From: Corythucha ciliata
Lineage: Eukaryota; Arthropoda; Insecta; Hemiptera; Tingidae
DNA: 64,000 bases
Direction: 5' to 3'
NCBI GenBank assembly: GCA_038030265.1
Contig: CM075938.1
Coordinates: forward strand, 18,081,009 to 18,145,008
Positions 1 to 11,390 of this stretch are shown piece after piece; the first letter of the stretch is position 1, and each line of letters starts with the position of its first letter. Position numbers and translations under genes: made by a program. Under the pieces are notes generated by a model. That model did not search any database, was not told where the DNA came from, and was given only the letters and a program-made list of their open reading frames with translations.

Positions 1-210
1 AACAGATGTCGAAAACCGTTTAAGAAGATCCACTAGGATAAGAAGACTTCCGGTATACCTTAATGACTATGTCTCCAAATGAATTCAGCGGGGGCGAATG
101 TGATGATTATATCCCCATTAATTATTGTTACCCACATGTCAATTTGTTGAGAATCATTCGATGTCTAAACTTTGTTTAATAAAGCCTTTATGAAAGGTCT
201 AATTTACTAC

Positions 211-272
211 AAGGCCCATTTCTTTTCAAATTCTTCGGCAATTTTGAGCCACTCTTCTTCCGTAGATGGTAC
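211..272 (-). CDS. Harbinger transposase, second exon (partial)
   Basis: The exon follows a good acceptor (CACATTTTCAG) and opens in phase 0 with VPSTEEEWLKIAEEFEKKW. In HARBI1-type transposases this stretch comes directly before the catalytic core (a W-N-F-P...GA-DGKH region). The upstream exon ends in phase 0 with RGHIK, so the join is in frame. Translation then meets a TAG unless the donor at 209-210 (CCTT followed by GTAGTA) is used. The remaining DDE core would lie beyond the left edge of the window. The intron from exon 1 is about 1.3 kb. The family assignment is secure; the exact 3' end of this exon is not. Confidence 0.6.
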
Positions 273-491
273 CTGAAAATGTGAATTAATTCAGTGCGGA
301 ACATCTCCTTTATAATGGTCGCTTGTTTCGGGAACATATTATGACTGTTTGTAGGAGGGCTGAGGAATGCAGAGTTCTTAAAAAAATACGATGTGCCCTC
401 TCTAGGTTTATTCATTACTCGTTGTGTGTTGCACATGTTAATGAGAGTGTAAATGTAAATCTATTTGATTGAAATAATACATTTGTTACAG

Positions 492-1061
492 GTATCGAAC
501 TCTGCGGCTCCTAGTTCCGAGGAATCGCCAGCAGTGACGGTGCAGGGTCTATTGCCCGATTTGAATAATTCCCCCGTACCTGCAGCTCACACATCACCTG
601 AGGAGACCTTTCGTACACCAAATACGCAAAGAAGGGTCATAAACCGAAAGCGGAAGGACCAAGATGACGACTCCCAGTACATGAAGAAGGCGTTCGGCAT
701 AATGCAGTCATCATCCAACTTGATTAGCGACCCATATTTCTCGAATGCTATCAATGTAGTGAACGAGCTTAAAATGTATGATAGTGTAACGCTTTCACGC
801 GTGAAGAAAGCTTTCAGCGATGTGATCTTCGAAGCGGATATGGGAAGGCTAGGACCAGGATCACTATCGTTCTCATACCAACACTTGACGACTAATTCTA
901 CTTCAAGCACGAACATCAGTGGAATAACAAACCCTCCATCGGTAGGCTCGGGCTCGACCTCCCACGATTCATTCTCACTAACACCGTACGATGGAACTGA
1001 GTCAAAGAACTCAGAATCCCAGTTAACTAATGACTCGTTCGTCTCATTGCTTAATATTTGA
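492..1061 (+). CDS. terminal exon of a probable Harbinger accessory protein
   Basis: An open frame of 189 codons plus TGA follows an acceptor (tttgttacag, 482-491) in phase 0. It begins VSNSAAPSSEESPAV and contains a basic patch (RRVINRKRKDQDDD), a short helical-looking region with KMYDSVTLSRVKKAFSDV, and a Ser/Thr-rich tail ending SLLNI. I see no catalytic motif. Harbinger elements usually encode a second Myb/MADF-like protein that brings the transposase to DNA. Position inside the element, and a tail layout like a MADF/BESS protein, suggest this is its last exon. It lies wholly within the intron of the transposase, on the opposite strand. It could instead be an exon of an unrelated host gene. 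Confidence 0.5.
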   Translation, partial: VSNSAAPSSEESPAVTVQGLLPDLNNSPVPAAHTSPEETFRTPNTQRRVINRKRKDQDDDSQYMKKAFGIMQSSSNLISDPYFSNAINVVNELKMYDSVTLSRVKKAFSDVIFEADMGRLGPGSLSFSYQHLTTNSTSSTNISGITNPPSVGSGSTSHDSFSLTPYDGTESKNSESQLTNDSFVSLLNI

Positions 1062-1189
1062 AATTACCCCCTCCCCCCTATGTTTTTTTTTCTTTTGTTT
1101 TTATTCTTTTGCGTTAAGCAGTTCCTAATTCTCGTGGTAATTTAGATATTCTTTAAACCCCCCCCCCTCATTGATTACTTGTAATATTT

Positions 1190-1567
1190 TAATTCATTAA
1201 TAAATTAATTAAACTGATGTTATCCGGACGACGATGGAAGGGCATAGCACAACACGATTGGAGTTTCGAGAAAAAATGGCTCCCCGGCGGGATTTGAACC
1301 CACAACCTCTGGATTACCAGTCCAGCACGCTGCCAATTGCGCCACGGAGACGGCTTTGGGAGTCGTACTCCGAGGGATAAGCTAAGCCGAACCCCACCCA
1401 GGTCCATTGTTTCTCGAAACTCTAGGCGTTTCTCCTGATCGGTAAACCACGCCGAAATTTATCTTATCTAGATGTTTTGAGATGGATATAATACGTATTT
1501 CTGTCGTCGGTATTTTTAATTAATTTATTAATTAAAAATACCGGCGACAGAAATGTGTATTATATCC
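1190..1567. repeat. tRNA-bearing repeat unit (single copy)
   Basis: This is a divergent single copy of the 322-bp unit that is tandem at 21765-22974. The shared order is an AT-rich segment with AATTAATTAAACTGATRTTA, a GACGACGATGGAAGGGCATAG block, the tRNA-like gene on minus, then CGTACTCCGAGGGATAAGC and GCTTCTCCTGATCGG-like sequence. The right side ends in a near-perfect palindrome at 1484-1567 (arms GGATATAATAC...CTGTCG...GGTATTTTTAATTAA and its complement), which could be the element's terminus. Confidence 0.65.
1279..1351 (-). tRNA. tRNA-Thr(GGT)-like gene
   Basis: The minus strand folds as a cloverleaf. It has a 7-bp acceptor stem (GTCTCCG with CGGGGAG, whose outermost pair G-G is mismatched), a 4-bp D stem (GCGC/GCGT), a 5-bp anticodon stem (CTGGA/TCCAG) with loop CTGGTAA giving anticodon GGT, and a T arm GTGGG-TTCAAAT-CCCGC with one weak pair. 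A T-run that could stop Pol III follows within a few bases. GGT is not the usual eukaryotic nuclear threonine anticodon, and the D arm resembles tRNA-Asn. A tRNA-like repeat is therefore as likely as a working tRNA. Confidence 0.6.
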
Positions 1568-1611
1568 ATTTTAATTCATATCTACCCTTTGTTAATAAAA
1601 TAATTTCTTAC

Positions 1612-2070
1612 CTTAATATGACCTCGTAGAATTTCAATCAAAGCCTCACAACACTCTCGAATAATTCCTGAAATCTTTGACTTTGAAATTTTGAAGAGGT
1701 ATTGAAGGCTCGAGAAAGAATCACCCGTGGCAAGAAATCGGAGCGTCAAAGCCAACCTTTCTCTTACGCTGATTGCTTCTCTCAAACGTGTGTCCATCCG
1801 TTCAATTTTGGGAGCAATCTCGCCTACAAGGAATTCGAAGTCCTCAGTTGTCATCCGTAGGAAGTTTCTTACGGTTTCTTCAATTGGCTCCGCAGATATC
1901 TCCGCCAAAAACCTGTTTCCGTAATGATTACGTCTTAAGAAAACCTCTTTAGACCACCAGCGGCGTATATTCCTCTTCTTATTCTTCTTTTTTTGAAGAT
2001 CCATAAAGGCAAAGCACGAAGACGCCACAGGATTGCAAAAAACCATATTACCAGGCTCTGACGTAGACAT
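1612..2070 (-). CDS. PIF/Harbinger (HARBI1-like) transposase, first exon
   Basis: From ATG at 2070 this encodes 153 residues up to a donor (ATTAAG followed by GTAAGAA). Family hallmarks of the N-terminal half are visible: RRWWSKEVFLRR, then FLRMTTEDFEFLVGEIAP, then the highly typical SVRERLALTLRFLATGDSF with SLQYLFKISKSKISGII and the helix RECCEALIEIL. This half is the helix-turn-helix DNA-binding part; the DDE nuclease core would be in later exons. The next exon appears to be 211-272 in the same phase, after an intron that holds an opposite-strand exon and a tRNA-like repeat. Confidence 0.85.
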
Positions 2071-2188
2071 CTTGATTGCCTCGCTGTAACTGCCGGCTCA
2101 CCCTGTTTCGCGAGGAAACTCACTGTCAGTCTTGGTAGAGCGAAACGCTGCCTCGCGAGGATGTTTCGCTTAGTGTAAACGCACCTTA

Positions 2189-4790
2189 AGGTGTATAGTG
2201 TGCACGGCCCTGCGTGGTCGGTGGGCTAAAATTCTATGAAATAAAAGGCTTTTGACACTGCTGCCTGGAGGCACGAGGCTGATCCCTGCCCCCCAAATAA
2301 CCTGGCACCCTGCTCTTTACTCCTAGTGAAGCTCTAATTCTCACGGAATAAAAGAAATAAATGGAAATCGTTTGCCACTTGATTGAGAAGCGTCAAAATG
2401 CGTGAAACCCCTTATAGAAGTCAACGAAACTGTATTCAAGTATGAATGAAAGTCAGTGAAGTGAGACCCTGCAAAGATTAGTTCGCTGACTGAAGTAATT
2501 TAATTGTTCTGTTTACACTAAAAGGGTGGGCTTTTGTCCAACTTTTAAGCTTTGCCCTTCTTCCTGCATTGTGTAAACTCGCCTCCACTCACTGGCCATT
2601 CACTGAGAAGGGGCCTTTTCTTTTTTGTTCGATGAAAGTGATCAGGGAGGGGAGAAGTAGCTTTCAAACATTTAGGAGGCTAAACGTTAATAGTGAGCGA
2701 AGGGTGAAGACTGAATTTTGTCCTTTTGGCCCTTTACTCCCACTCATGAAAAAGTTTTGTCAGAAACAGTTGAAATCTTTGGCCACACCTGACAAACGAC
2801 TCAATTACTTTTCACGATTCTTCTCCCTTTAACTGTCCTTTCCTGAACGTGGCACTACACGCGGGTGATTATTACCCCCACTCCTATACCTTCTACCGAG
2901 TGGGGGTGTCAATGAACAGTATTAATGTTAAGTTGTAATAGCGTATCTCTAAAAGGTGTGGAAATAAAATGACTCGAAGGCAACGCCCACGATTCCCTGA
3001 GTCTTTTTCAGGCTTCGTGGAACTCGGGGAAATCACCAAGGGAATTTTCCGGGGGGTAAAAACAACAAAGAAAATTAGAGACAGCAGCACTAAGATTAAT
3101 TTTTTCTCCCCGCCCCCACCACTTCTTTACCACCCACTCAGCGGCCAGCCTTCAGAGATTGCACACAAAAGCTGCTGAACTGCCTCTTCACACCACCCCT
3201 CATTAACATTCTACGAAACCCCCCACCACCAACACCATTCACGTTCGTTTCACTTTAGCTACAGAGCCTCGCAGAGTTGACGATCTAATTGAATTAAGTT
3301 GACTTCTATCTCACCCTATCTTCAACTCCCAAGCCCCTCCTCTCATTGTCTTGCAAATGCTGATGATGATTAGGGGGCCTCTGCGGACTCTGAACACTGT
3401 ACTTTAATGCGTTATGAATATCATTTGCAATTCATTACTTTACTTAAGTGACGAATGTCAAGAATATTATACTTTTCCTCCAGATTTACTTTTGACTCCA
3501 TCAACTTTTCAACTGTCGTGAGGAATGGTGCTGTGGTGAGTGGTGGTAGGGTGGGGGGGGGTCACCTCTTTATTCTACGCCTCTTCTCAGTTTACAAGTC
3601 ATTTGGCTGAGTTTCGGATGTTGACAATTTTGACTTCTCAGAGAAATGGGAATCCTACGAAATGACCTGTTATAAGCAGAACTCTCTCGTTGATGATCTC
3701 GAGGTGAGATTTATGAAACTCAGCCCGTGAGTTCTGAGTTTCAATTAGTTCCCTAGGGTTTATTCAGTAAGGGGACGAATTTCGAGCCGTTTTTGTATGG
3801 AAAAATGTCCAGTTTTATGACCGAATACTTAGTTTTTGCAGCAGAAAAGGCTGAACATTTTTTTCGTGGGACAACTCAGATTTCAGTTCCTCACATTCCA
3901 GCTACTTCAGGCAGTAAAGTACACAATGACAGCGGCCAAACTCATCCTGCAAAACCCGTATTTTGTCTAAATTTAATTATAGTGAGCTATTCCACGATTT
4001 TCAGAGCCGAAGATTTGGGTTGGCAAATCAACAAATTGTCCAGTTTCCAGGCCGAAGATATATCTTCACATTACTGGAACGAAAAAAATGGAGCGTGATG
4101 AAAGTGAATGAAGCTGAAGATGCGAATGGAATTTTCTTCATCACTAAATTCCCTCAAAAAAGTAAAACACCAAGCAACGCCTAACATTGCTGCCTGTAGT
4201 AAAAACCCGCCACGCACTACAGTACGGTCGGTCAAGCCTCCTCACGACTTCGTCTTCCCAATCTTGTTGAAGCCAACGTGCCCACTGCTTGACCAGACAC
4301 TGGAAGTTTGGTGAACACTTTTTTTTGTGTGTGAAAATTAGCAAAGAAGCCATTTTTTGAACTGAGACATTCAGTGTCTTAACAACGGACAGCAATTTCT
4401 GGCTCAAAAAAACTGTTTCGGTTTGTGAGGAGGGGGACCTTACATCTTTAGGGGCGAATCTACTGCGCGATAACAGATTTTTTACAGGAAGCCAAGGCGA
4501 TTGTTCGTGGCACACTCGAATATTATTCATAATTGATAAGGCCTTATTGACCGTTTTGGACACGTTTTCACGAGCCCCATAAACATTTTGGTGAACGTAG
4601 CTGACGGCAAAGGCCACCACCGCTTATTCTCAATTTGAGCCCAATGAACGACCCATTACTGCAATTTCTCAACATTTATGACGTTTTCCATTCAATGCAA
4701 TGCACTAAGGTGGTGTAAGTTTTCCCACCCGTCCTCTCTGAATTGAAACATGTTTATGGAGAGGACGCTGTTGAATGAAAATCGCTATTA
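2189..4790. other. intergenic, no gene recognised
   Basis: Only short, unrelated open frames occur. There are C/G homopolymer runs near 3116-3240 and 3545-3560. Around 3790-4090 the sequence has the loose layout of the second minisatellite family (short units with TTTTCAG and CCGAA). A 158-codon minus frame at 4144-4620 has no motif I recognise and no convincing splice context. Confidence 0.4.
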
Positions 4791-4799
4791 CTTGCCTAG

Positions 4800-7700
4800 G
4801 GGCCTACATAAACTGGATATTTCTGTTTTCCCCAATTTTTACCTCAATTGAGCGCCTTTTGGTAAATTTTAGCCTCGAAAAAATATTTTTCAGCATCTTA
4901 GCCACGAGTTAGCACGTACTTTTTCTTAATTTTAGCCATAGTCAATTTTTGATCCTCCGGTAACGGCGAATGGGCGATTTATTTTCTTCAATTTTTGCCT
5001 GTAAGTTTCATTGATAAACCGTTAACAAGCGCTTTTTCTCCAATTATGTCGCGAATTAGCGCCTTTCATTTTTTAGCTGTGCACTTGCCCCAAAAAGAGC
5101 CAGTTAGCGCGATTTTTCAGTTTCAGTTGCCAAAGGACCTACGTACACTGAAACTGGGAATTAGCGTTTTTGTTTTTTTCAATTTAGCCTTCAGGTACCT
5201 TGAACTAGTGGTTTTCGCCTCAATTTTAGCGGTAAATGAGCGTTTTGTATAACAGTGAGCAAGTCCGCGGGTTTCAGAGCCACATTGTTTATTTGACAAG
5301 TCAACAAAATTGTCCAGTCGTATGAGCGTCCAGTTTTCGTCGTACGAGCGATTTTTCTCAATTATAAGGGCTGAATTACCTTTTTTTTTCTCCAGAGATT
5401 GTAGTACCTTGTGGTGTTACAGGGGGGAGCGGGGAAAGACACAGGCGGAGGGGCTTTCGCCATGTTGCCATGGTGTGTTTCCTGACCTTGGCGGAGCCTT
5501 TCACCATTTTGCCTAGCGCCTTTCCTACCCCGAAGGATAGGACCCCCAAAAACCCAGAGGCTGGCAATGACCAGCGCCGGAATCGAACCCGCGACCGCAG
5601 TGCCCGACTGCCCATGGGTGCCAGGCCACTGGAGCGCAATGCCCTAGCCCCCACGGACACACCGGTCTTCGGCTGAATTACCTTAAGAACAGATCGTTAG
5701 CGCTTTTTCTCAATTTTAGCCGAGAAAGGTCCTCTATGGACCGCGAGTTAGCGTTTTCCCCTCAATATTTGACATGGAACCAAACCTTTAACCGCAGACT
5801 TGCCCCAGTGAACAGCTCTGAAGTGCAATTTATCAATTTAAAGGGCCAACCAAAATTGATTATTAGCCTTTTTCTCAATTTTGCCAGCGAAGTTGGCTCC
5901 AGAAACCGTTAATTTGCACTTTTTCTCAAGTTCAGCTACAGGTACAAGTACAAATAAGCACTTTTTATCAACTTAAGCGGCAATGAGTGATTTTTCTCAC
6001 CTTGTAGCCGTAGCTACCAGTTAGTCGTTAGTTAGTCGTGAATAGTCCTCCGTGAACCATGAATTAGCGTTTTTTTCTCAATTTTGTCCTGGATTAAGTA
6101 ATTGAATTAAGAAACCGTTATTTATAGTGCATTTTTCACAATAGTTATAGTGCATTTTTCACAAAGTTAGTGTTTTCTCAATTTTAGCAATAAATAAGCG
6201 ATTTTTCAAAGTTGTTAGCCACGAACTGGCCCCATGATCAGCCCAGTAGTGTGATTTTTCAATTTGGACGGCCAAAGGACCAACCGGACCTTGAGATTTG
6301 CGTTTTTCTCAATTTTACCGATGAATTGCGCTCAGAAACTATGTAAATTGACACTTTCCCTAAAATTTAGCTACTACAGACTACTACTAGACTAAAATTT
6401 AGGTAAAAACTTTGCTGAAATGAGCCCTTTTTATCAACTTTAGCCCCGAAGGGTGATTTTTCTCACTCATAGCCCAAAATGTAGCGGGTTTTCTCAATTT
6501 TAGATGCAAAGTGGTGGCCTCCAAAACCTGTGAGGTTGTATTTTTCACAATTTCAGTGGCACTGATGGTGGGTGGGTGGGGGACGATGGCCGCTCCCGTT
6601 CTCTAAAATGTACCTACTGATACCAATCTGAGTTTGTAGGGAAAAAAATGTTTTGAGGGTTCAGTAATCAGTTGAAGGGCTCGAATTGATGGTTTCCGAG
6701 ACAAGCTACTCGTTTCTGGGAACGTCAAATGATTTTGGGGGGGGGCGTATGTGTCTGTTATTTTGCCCATTACTCTGTCAGAATGGTCAGAAACTTCTTT
6801 GTGAAGGGAGAAGTGACTAAAGCAATTAAAGCATAACCTGCTCCTAACGGGGCAGAAATCTCAATAAGCCCAAATTTTGTGGGGTGCTACGCTACAAACA
6901 CGGCAGACGCCAGTGACACTTAAAAATTGGACTTATGGACTTTGAGGCCCCTTAGTCTCTAAATAAGCAGATAAATGTAATTTTCACGTACTATAGCGTT
7001 CAATGATGGCTTTTTCTCAATTCCAGACACGAAAATTTGCCTCCAGAAACCCCGAATTTTGGCGTTTTTATTCTATTTTAACCATCAAATTAGCGCTTTT
7101 CCTCAACTTTTGCCATGGATTAGCGTTTTCCCTAAATTTCAGCCGCAAATTAGCACTTTGTCTCTATTTCAGCCCTAAATTAGAGCCTTATTCCAATTTT
7201 TGCTACAAAACGTATTTTTTCCGCAATTGTTGTCACAAATGAAAATTTACAGCTGGAATAGGGAGAAAAATGGAGGGGCACTAGCTTTTTCTCAATTTCA
7301 ACGGTGGAGTTGCCTCTAAAAACCGTGGATTGGCTTTTTCTAAATGTTTACCTTGAATTCAGTGTTTTTCTTCAATTTTAGCTCCGATTGAGCGGGTTTT
7401 TCACCTGGGAATTCAGCATTTTTTCTAATTTCTTGCTGCCAATGATATTTGTTTCTTTACCCCTGAATCAGAACTTTTTTCACCTTTAGCCACGAAAGAG
7501 CACTTTTTCACAATAATTATGTTTCTGAATTTTTTCCCATCACGTACATCAACTGGGTCTATCTCAATTTCAGCCGGAAATTAGCACATTTACTCAATTC
7601 TAGCCGCGAATTAACGCTCTACCTCAATTTCATGCGTGAATCGGCGTTTTTCTTCATGTTTCACCCGGATTAGCGTTTTCCACATAGGCAACGAATTAGC

Positions 7701-10700
7701 ATTTTTCCCCATTTCATTTTTGATGTGATCATTTGGATGCGCGTTTTCTCAATTTTAGCCGCAAATATTAGCGTTTACTCTGAACTTTTATCCGTGTACT
7801 TGTCCAACGGGGTACCAATAATTATCATTTTCACGTAGGCCAGTGCCTCTTTCAAAGACGCCATAAATGAGTGTTTGTTTTTGAGATATTACTATATGTT
7901 GATCGATTTTTCTCGACTACGCAGAGCCGCTCAACGAGGTCTACTTTGCGTTGAGGCTCTTCCTTGAATTTCAAGCCCTGTCAATAGTCTTGGCAGTACC
8001 ATTAACCGAAAGTGGTATGTGTATTCTATAAATTGACCGTTTTGTCAGGCAGTTAATCTTTAACGGGGAAAACACATTTCTGCGTCAGAAAAACGCTTTT
8101 TAGTCAGGAAACTGTGAATTTCCCTTCCTTAGTAGGATTCTAGCCTCAAAAATACTTACACTAGAGACTATCCACTTCTATTAAAAACGCATTTATGCCT
8201 CATAAATGCGTTATTATTCCTCGAAACTGTGATTTGAACCGCTAAATGTGGTTTCTAGCCGTGAAAATAGTTATTTTTGCTTTTAACTGCCCATAAGATG
8301 GATAGGCCGTGGCTTTCACAAGCGTTCGGTCGTGCGTGTTACTGACTACTTTCCTACTCCCGTTGCAACAATATGGCCCCTCTTACAATGAGGGAGTGAA
8401 AACAGCGAAATTATGAGGCAATAGTTTTGGTTTTGAACGTGTTTCTGGGTTATAAACAGGTAATAAACAAATGCCATGGGCGAAACGCCGCTGGTTTACA
8501 ACACTGGGGCAGAGTAGCCGTGATATTGCTACACCCGGGTTTAAAACATACAAAATAGCAAGTTTCGGGCCTAAATATCAGCGAATTAGCAAACTTACTG
8601 CTATATTAATTTCTTTTTGTTCTGGGACATCTCTTTTCGCCGTGTCTAGAGGGCACGCAAGCGGTTGATGAATATGAATAGCCGCAAAATTTGTTGCTGA
8701 ATATCTGCGAAATGGTAAGTTTTGGGACTTAATATCCTAAAAATTACCGGTTTATGGTCGTAATTTTTGAAAAATTGCAAGTTTTGGGCCTTTTTATACT
8801 TATTTAGTGCCCGCGGAACCACCGGGGCTAGCCGGCCCCTAACACCCGCCAAAGCCTGACAAATGTATAGCCACAAAATTACCATCACTCGGAGCAAATC
8901 TGTGAAGATACTGGTTTTCTAGTCTTTTTATAAATGTGAAATTGCCAGTTTCGGAGCTTTTTTTCCAATGGTTGACCGCGGAATCCGGGCTAGCCGGCCA
9001 TGACAGCGTTCAAGGCGCGTCTGTGACTCTTCCGCCGCTAAATTGCAACATTTTGAACCTAAATATAAGCGTCATTGATAGTTTCCCTCGCTGGATATTT
9101 GCAAAATTGCAATTTTCAGGTCTTTATTTCAGCGAAATTTCAATTTTTGAGGTCCTTTGTTTTTTTAAGGGGGTGGGCCATAGGCTAGGCGGCCCCGACT
9201 GTGCCTAACGATATATATATAGCCACGTAATTGCAACATTTAGAGCTAAATATTTGTGAGTTGGGGAAATTACAAGTTTCCACAAGATTCATGGCCCAAA
9301 CTGAGAAAAAGTGCTAATTCCCAGCTAAAAGCAAAAAACCGCCCATATGCGGCTAAAATCAGGAAAAACGCAAATAACTGCATGAATTCAGAAAAATCGC
9401 TAATTCGCGGCTAAAATAGTGAAAAAACGCTAATTTGCTGTTTAAATGGAGAAAACGTCAATTCGTGCCTTCTAAAGGTAACTTTCGGGCCAAAAAGGGG
9501 GGGGGGGAACCACTAATCTGCGACCGAATTCAGAAAAAGCGTTTGGTAATTCGCAGCTAAAATTGTAGAAAACTCGCTAATTCATGGCTGAAATGTAGAC
9601 AAATTGTTAATTGGGGGGGTTAACTTGAGACAATTTGCTAATTCACGGAAAATTGAGGAAATTGATAGCTGCGGTTTCCAGAGGCAACTTCGCGGCCAAT
9701 TAGGAAAATACGCTAATTACGGCAAAAATTGAGAAAAATCGCTAACTCGCGGCTAAAGTGGAGGCAAATAACAAATTATATGTATCACAGATGAAATTGA
9801 GAAGAGGCGCTGAAGTGTAGAAAAATAAATGCTAATTTGCGGTTAAAATAGAGAAAACAGCAAATGGTGACTTCATGGGGGCACTGTTGAAAGATTTTCC
9901 GGGGGCTCCAAATGTCTAAGGCAGGCACTGCAAATGTGCGTATTTTCTCTATTTTAACCAAGAAAGTCGGCGCTTTAGTTTTTTTTAATCGGTTTTGTCA
10001 TTTTAGCCATGAATTAACGCTTTATCTTAATTTTAGCCGCAAATTAACGCATTTCCTCACTTCTAGCCATGAATTGGCGCTTTTTCTTTATGTGAAGCAG
10101 TTTTACTAAATTTCATCTGAGAATTAGCGCTTTATCTTAATTTTTGACAAATTTGCATTTTTATTTATTTAGCCTTGAACTAGCGCTCTATCTCAATTTT
10201 AGCCGTGAATTAGCATTTTTTTCTTAATTGTTGCAGCGAATTTCTCAACTTTAGCATCAAATTAGCGTTTTTTCTCCATTTTAGCGGCAAATGAGAGTAA
10301 TTTCTTAATGTTACCCGTGAATTAGCGTTTTTCTCAGGTTTAGCCACCATTCTGGGCTTTTCTTAATTATAGCATCGATTTATTCTGGCCATAAATGTTT
10401 GTGATTTTTTTTTTTGCCTTCAGGCACGGTATGTTGCCTCCGGGAACCGCGAACTTTTCGTATTCTCGTGTTTTTTTTTTTCAAAAAACACTGCTCTTTC
10501 TCTAGCCCCTTTCACCGCTTTTTCTCAACTTTAGCTGTGAACTTGCCCCTCTTGAACAGTGCGTTAACAATTTTTCTAACTCTACGTTTTAAAAAAAACA
10601 CCATGAACCGCGAATTCACAAATAGTTCTCTTTTATCCTCGAAATGAGCGATTTTTTCGGTATTTATCGTTCCTAAATCCATTAAACAAAACCTAAAAAT

Positions 10701-10720
10701 TCAGATTATTCCATTTTTTA
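4800..10720. repeat. decayed 30-bp minisatellite, large block (family A)
   Basis: The block is made of diverged copies of a 30-bp unit close to AGCGTTTTTCTCAATTTTAG plus CCGCGAATT. The period is clearest at 7080-7220, where successive units are exactly 30 bp. Orientation is mainly plus to about 8560, mixed at 8560-9290, inverted at about 9290-9880 (CTAATTCGCGGCTAAAATTG form), then plus again to about 10660. Because 30 is divisible by three, it produces misleading open frames of ten-residue repeats. A SINE has inserted at 5383-5671. The same family recurs at 15040-15690 and 37330-39060. Confidence 0.85.
5383..5671 (-). mobile_element. tRNA-derived SINE with 13-bp target duplication
   Basis: On minus the element starts with a tRNA-like head: a box A-like GGGGGCTAGGGCATTGCG and a clean box B, GGTTCGATTCC, within about 100 bp. 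An unrelated body follows, then an A-rich tail (seen as the T-run at 5381-5389). Both sides carry GCTGAATTACCTT (5370-5382 and 5672-5684), a 13-bp target-site duplication, so the boundaries are firm. It inserted into the family A minisatellite. Confidence 0.9.
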
Positions 10721-11390
10721 GCTTTTCAGGGGCCTCCTCAGCAGAAGAGGGGCCTAGGTCTGTCTGCCCCAGTCTCCCCTACCTTGGCACGCTACTGATT
10801 GTTACTTATTTTGATTTTTTAACGGGATGTAGTACATTTTAGCCGAATTTTGAGCTTGACTTGGCAGGAAAAGCGAAATGTCAGCTGGCAACGCTGGGTT
10901 TAACTCTCCCTGAAAAAAAACAAAAAAACTTCACGGATTTCACTCCCAAAAATAACGTTTTACGTTATTGGCTCATTCTAAAGAGCAATTTTAAGACGTT
11001 TCGGGATGGCTCATTCAGACAACCAACTTCGCGGGGTGGGTTCGTTGAAATAGGCAATTTCGTGGCTATAGCTCTATCCAAGTGGGGGGGGGGGCTGATT
11101 CTGGCCATCAGGGATGCGCCCTTCAGTGCAGCACTGTTGAACATCAACGAAGCACTGCTGTCAGCGATAGAATACGAGGTGGTTAGGAACGCGATATAAT
11201 TTCAGTCGTTAAAATTTCGTTTCATTTTCGAGTTACGTTCATAAAAAAGAAGGAACAAAATTAATTCAAGTCAAAAGTAAACCTTTTGAAAACATCACAT
11301 TGTCAACGGCCCCGAATTCGCGGAATTTGGCGACCTTTTTTCATTTAATATTGTTATTATTATTATTATTATTTTACTGCCCGTTACACA
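10721..11390. other. intergenic stretch 3' of MCM10
   Basis: No gene is recognised. A 112-codon plus frame at 10861-11199 has no motif and runs through minisatellite-like sequence. An ATT microsatellite occurs at about 11350-11373, just beyond the MCM10 stop codon. Confidence 0.45.

Larger units (their letters stand above)
1..2185 (-). mobile_element. PIF/Harbinger DNA transposon, right portion
   Basis: The right end is inferred at 2185, where the minus strand begins GGTGCGTTTACACTAAGCG, a Harbinger-like terminal sequence, followed on the plus strand by TTA (2186-2188), the usual 3-bp target of this superfamily. The left end lies outside the window. The element holds a minus-strand transposase (exons 1612-2070 and 211-272) and an opposite-strand exon (492-1061) that probably belongs to the accessory DNA-binding protein these transposons carry. 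A tRNA-bearing repeat has landed inside (about 1190-1567). The left terminus is needed to confirm the boundaries. Confidence 0.6.

Noticed and set aside
4144..4620. 158-codon minus-strand open frame
   Set aside because: No recognisable motif, no splice or promoter context, and low-complexity neighbours.
7003..7242. Open frame with ten-residue repeats (LALFLNFSRK-like)
   Set aside because: It is produced by the 30-bp minisatellite, whose length is a multiple of three; no start context, splice signal or homology.
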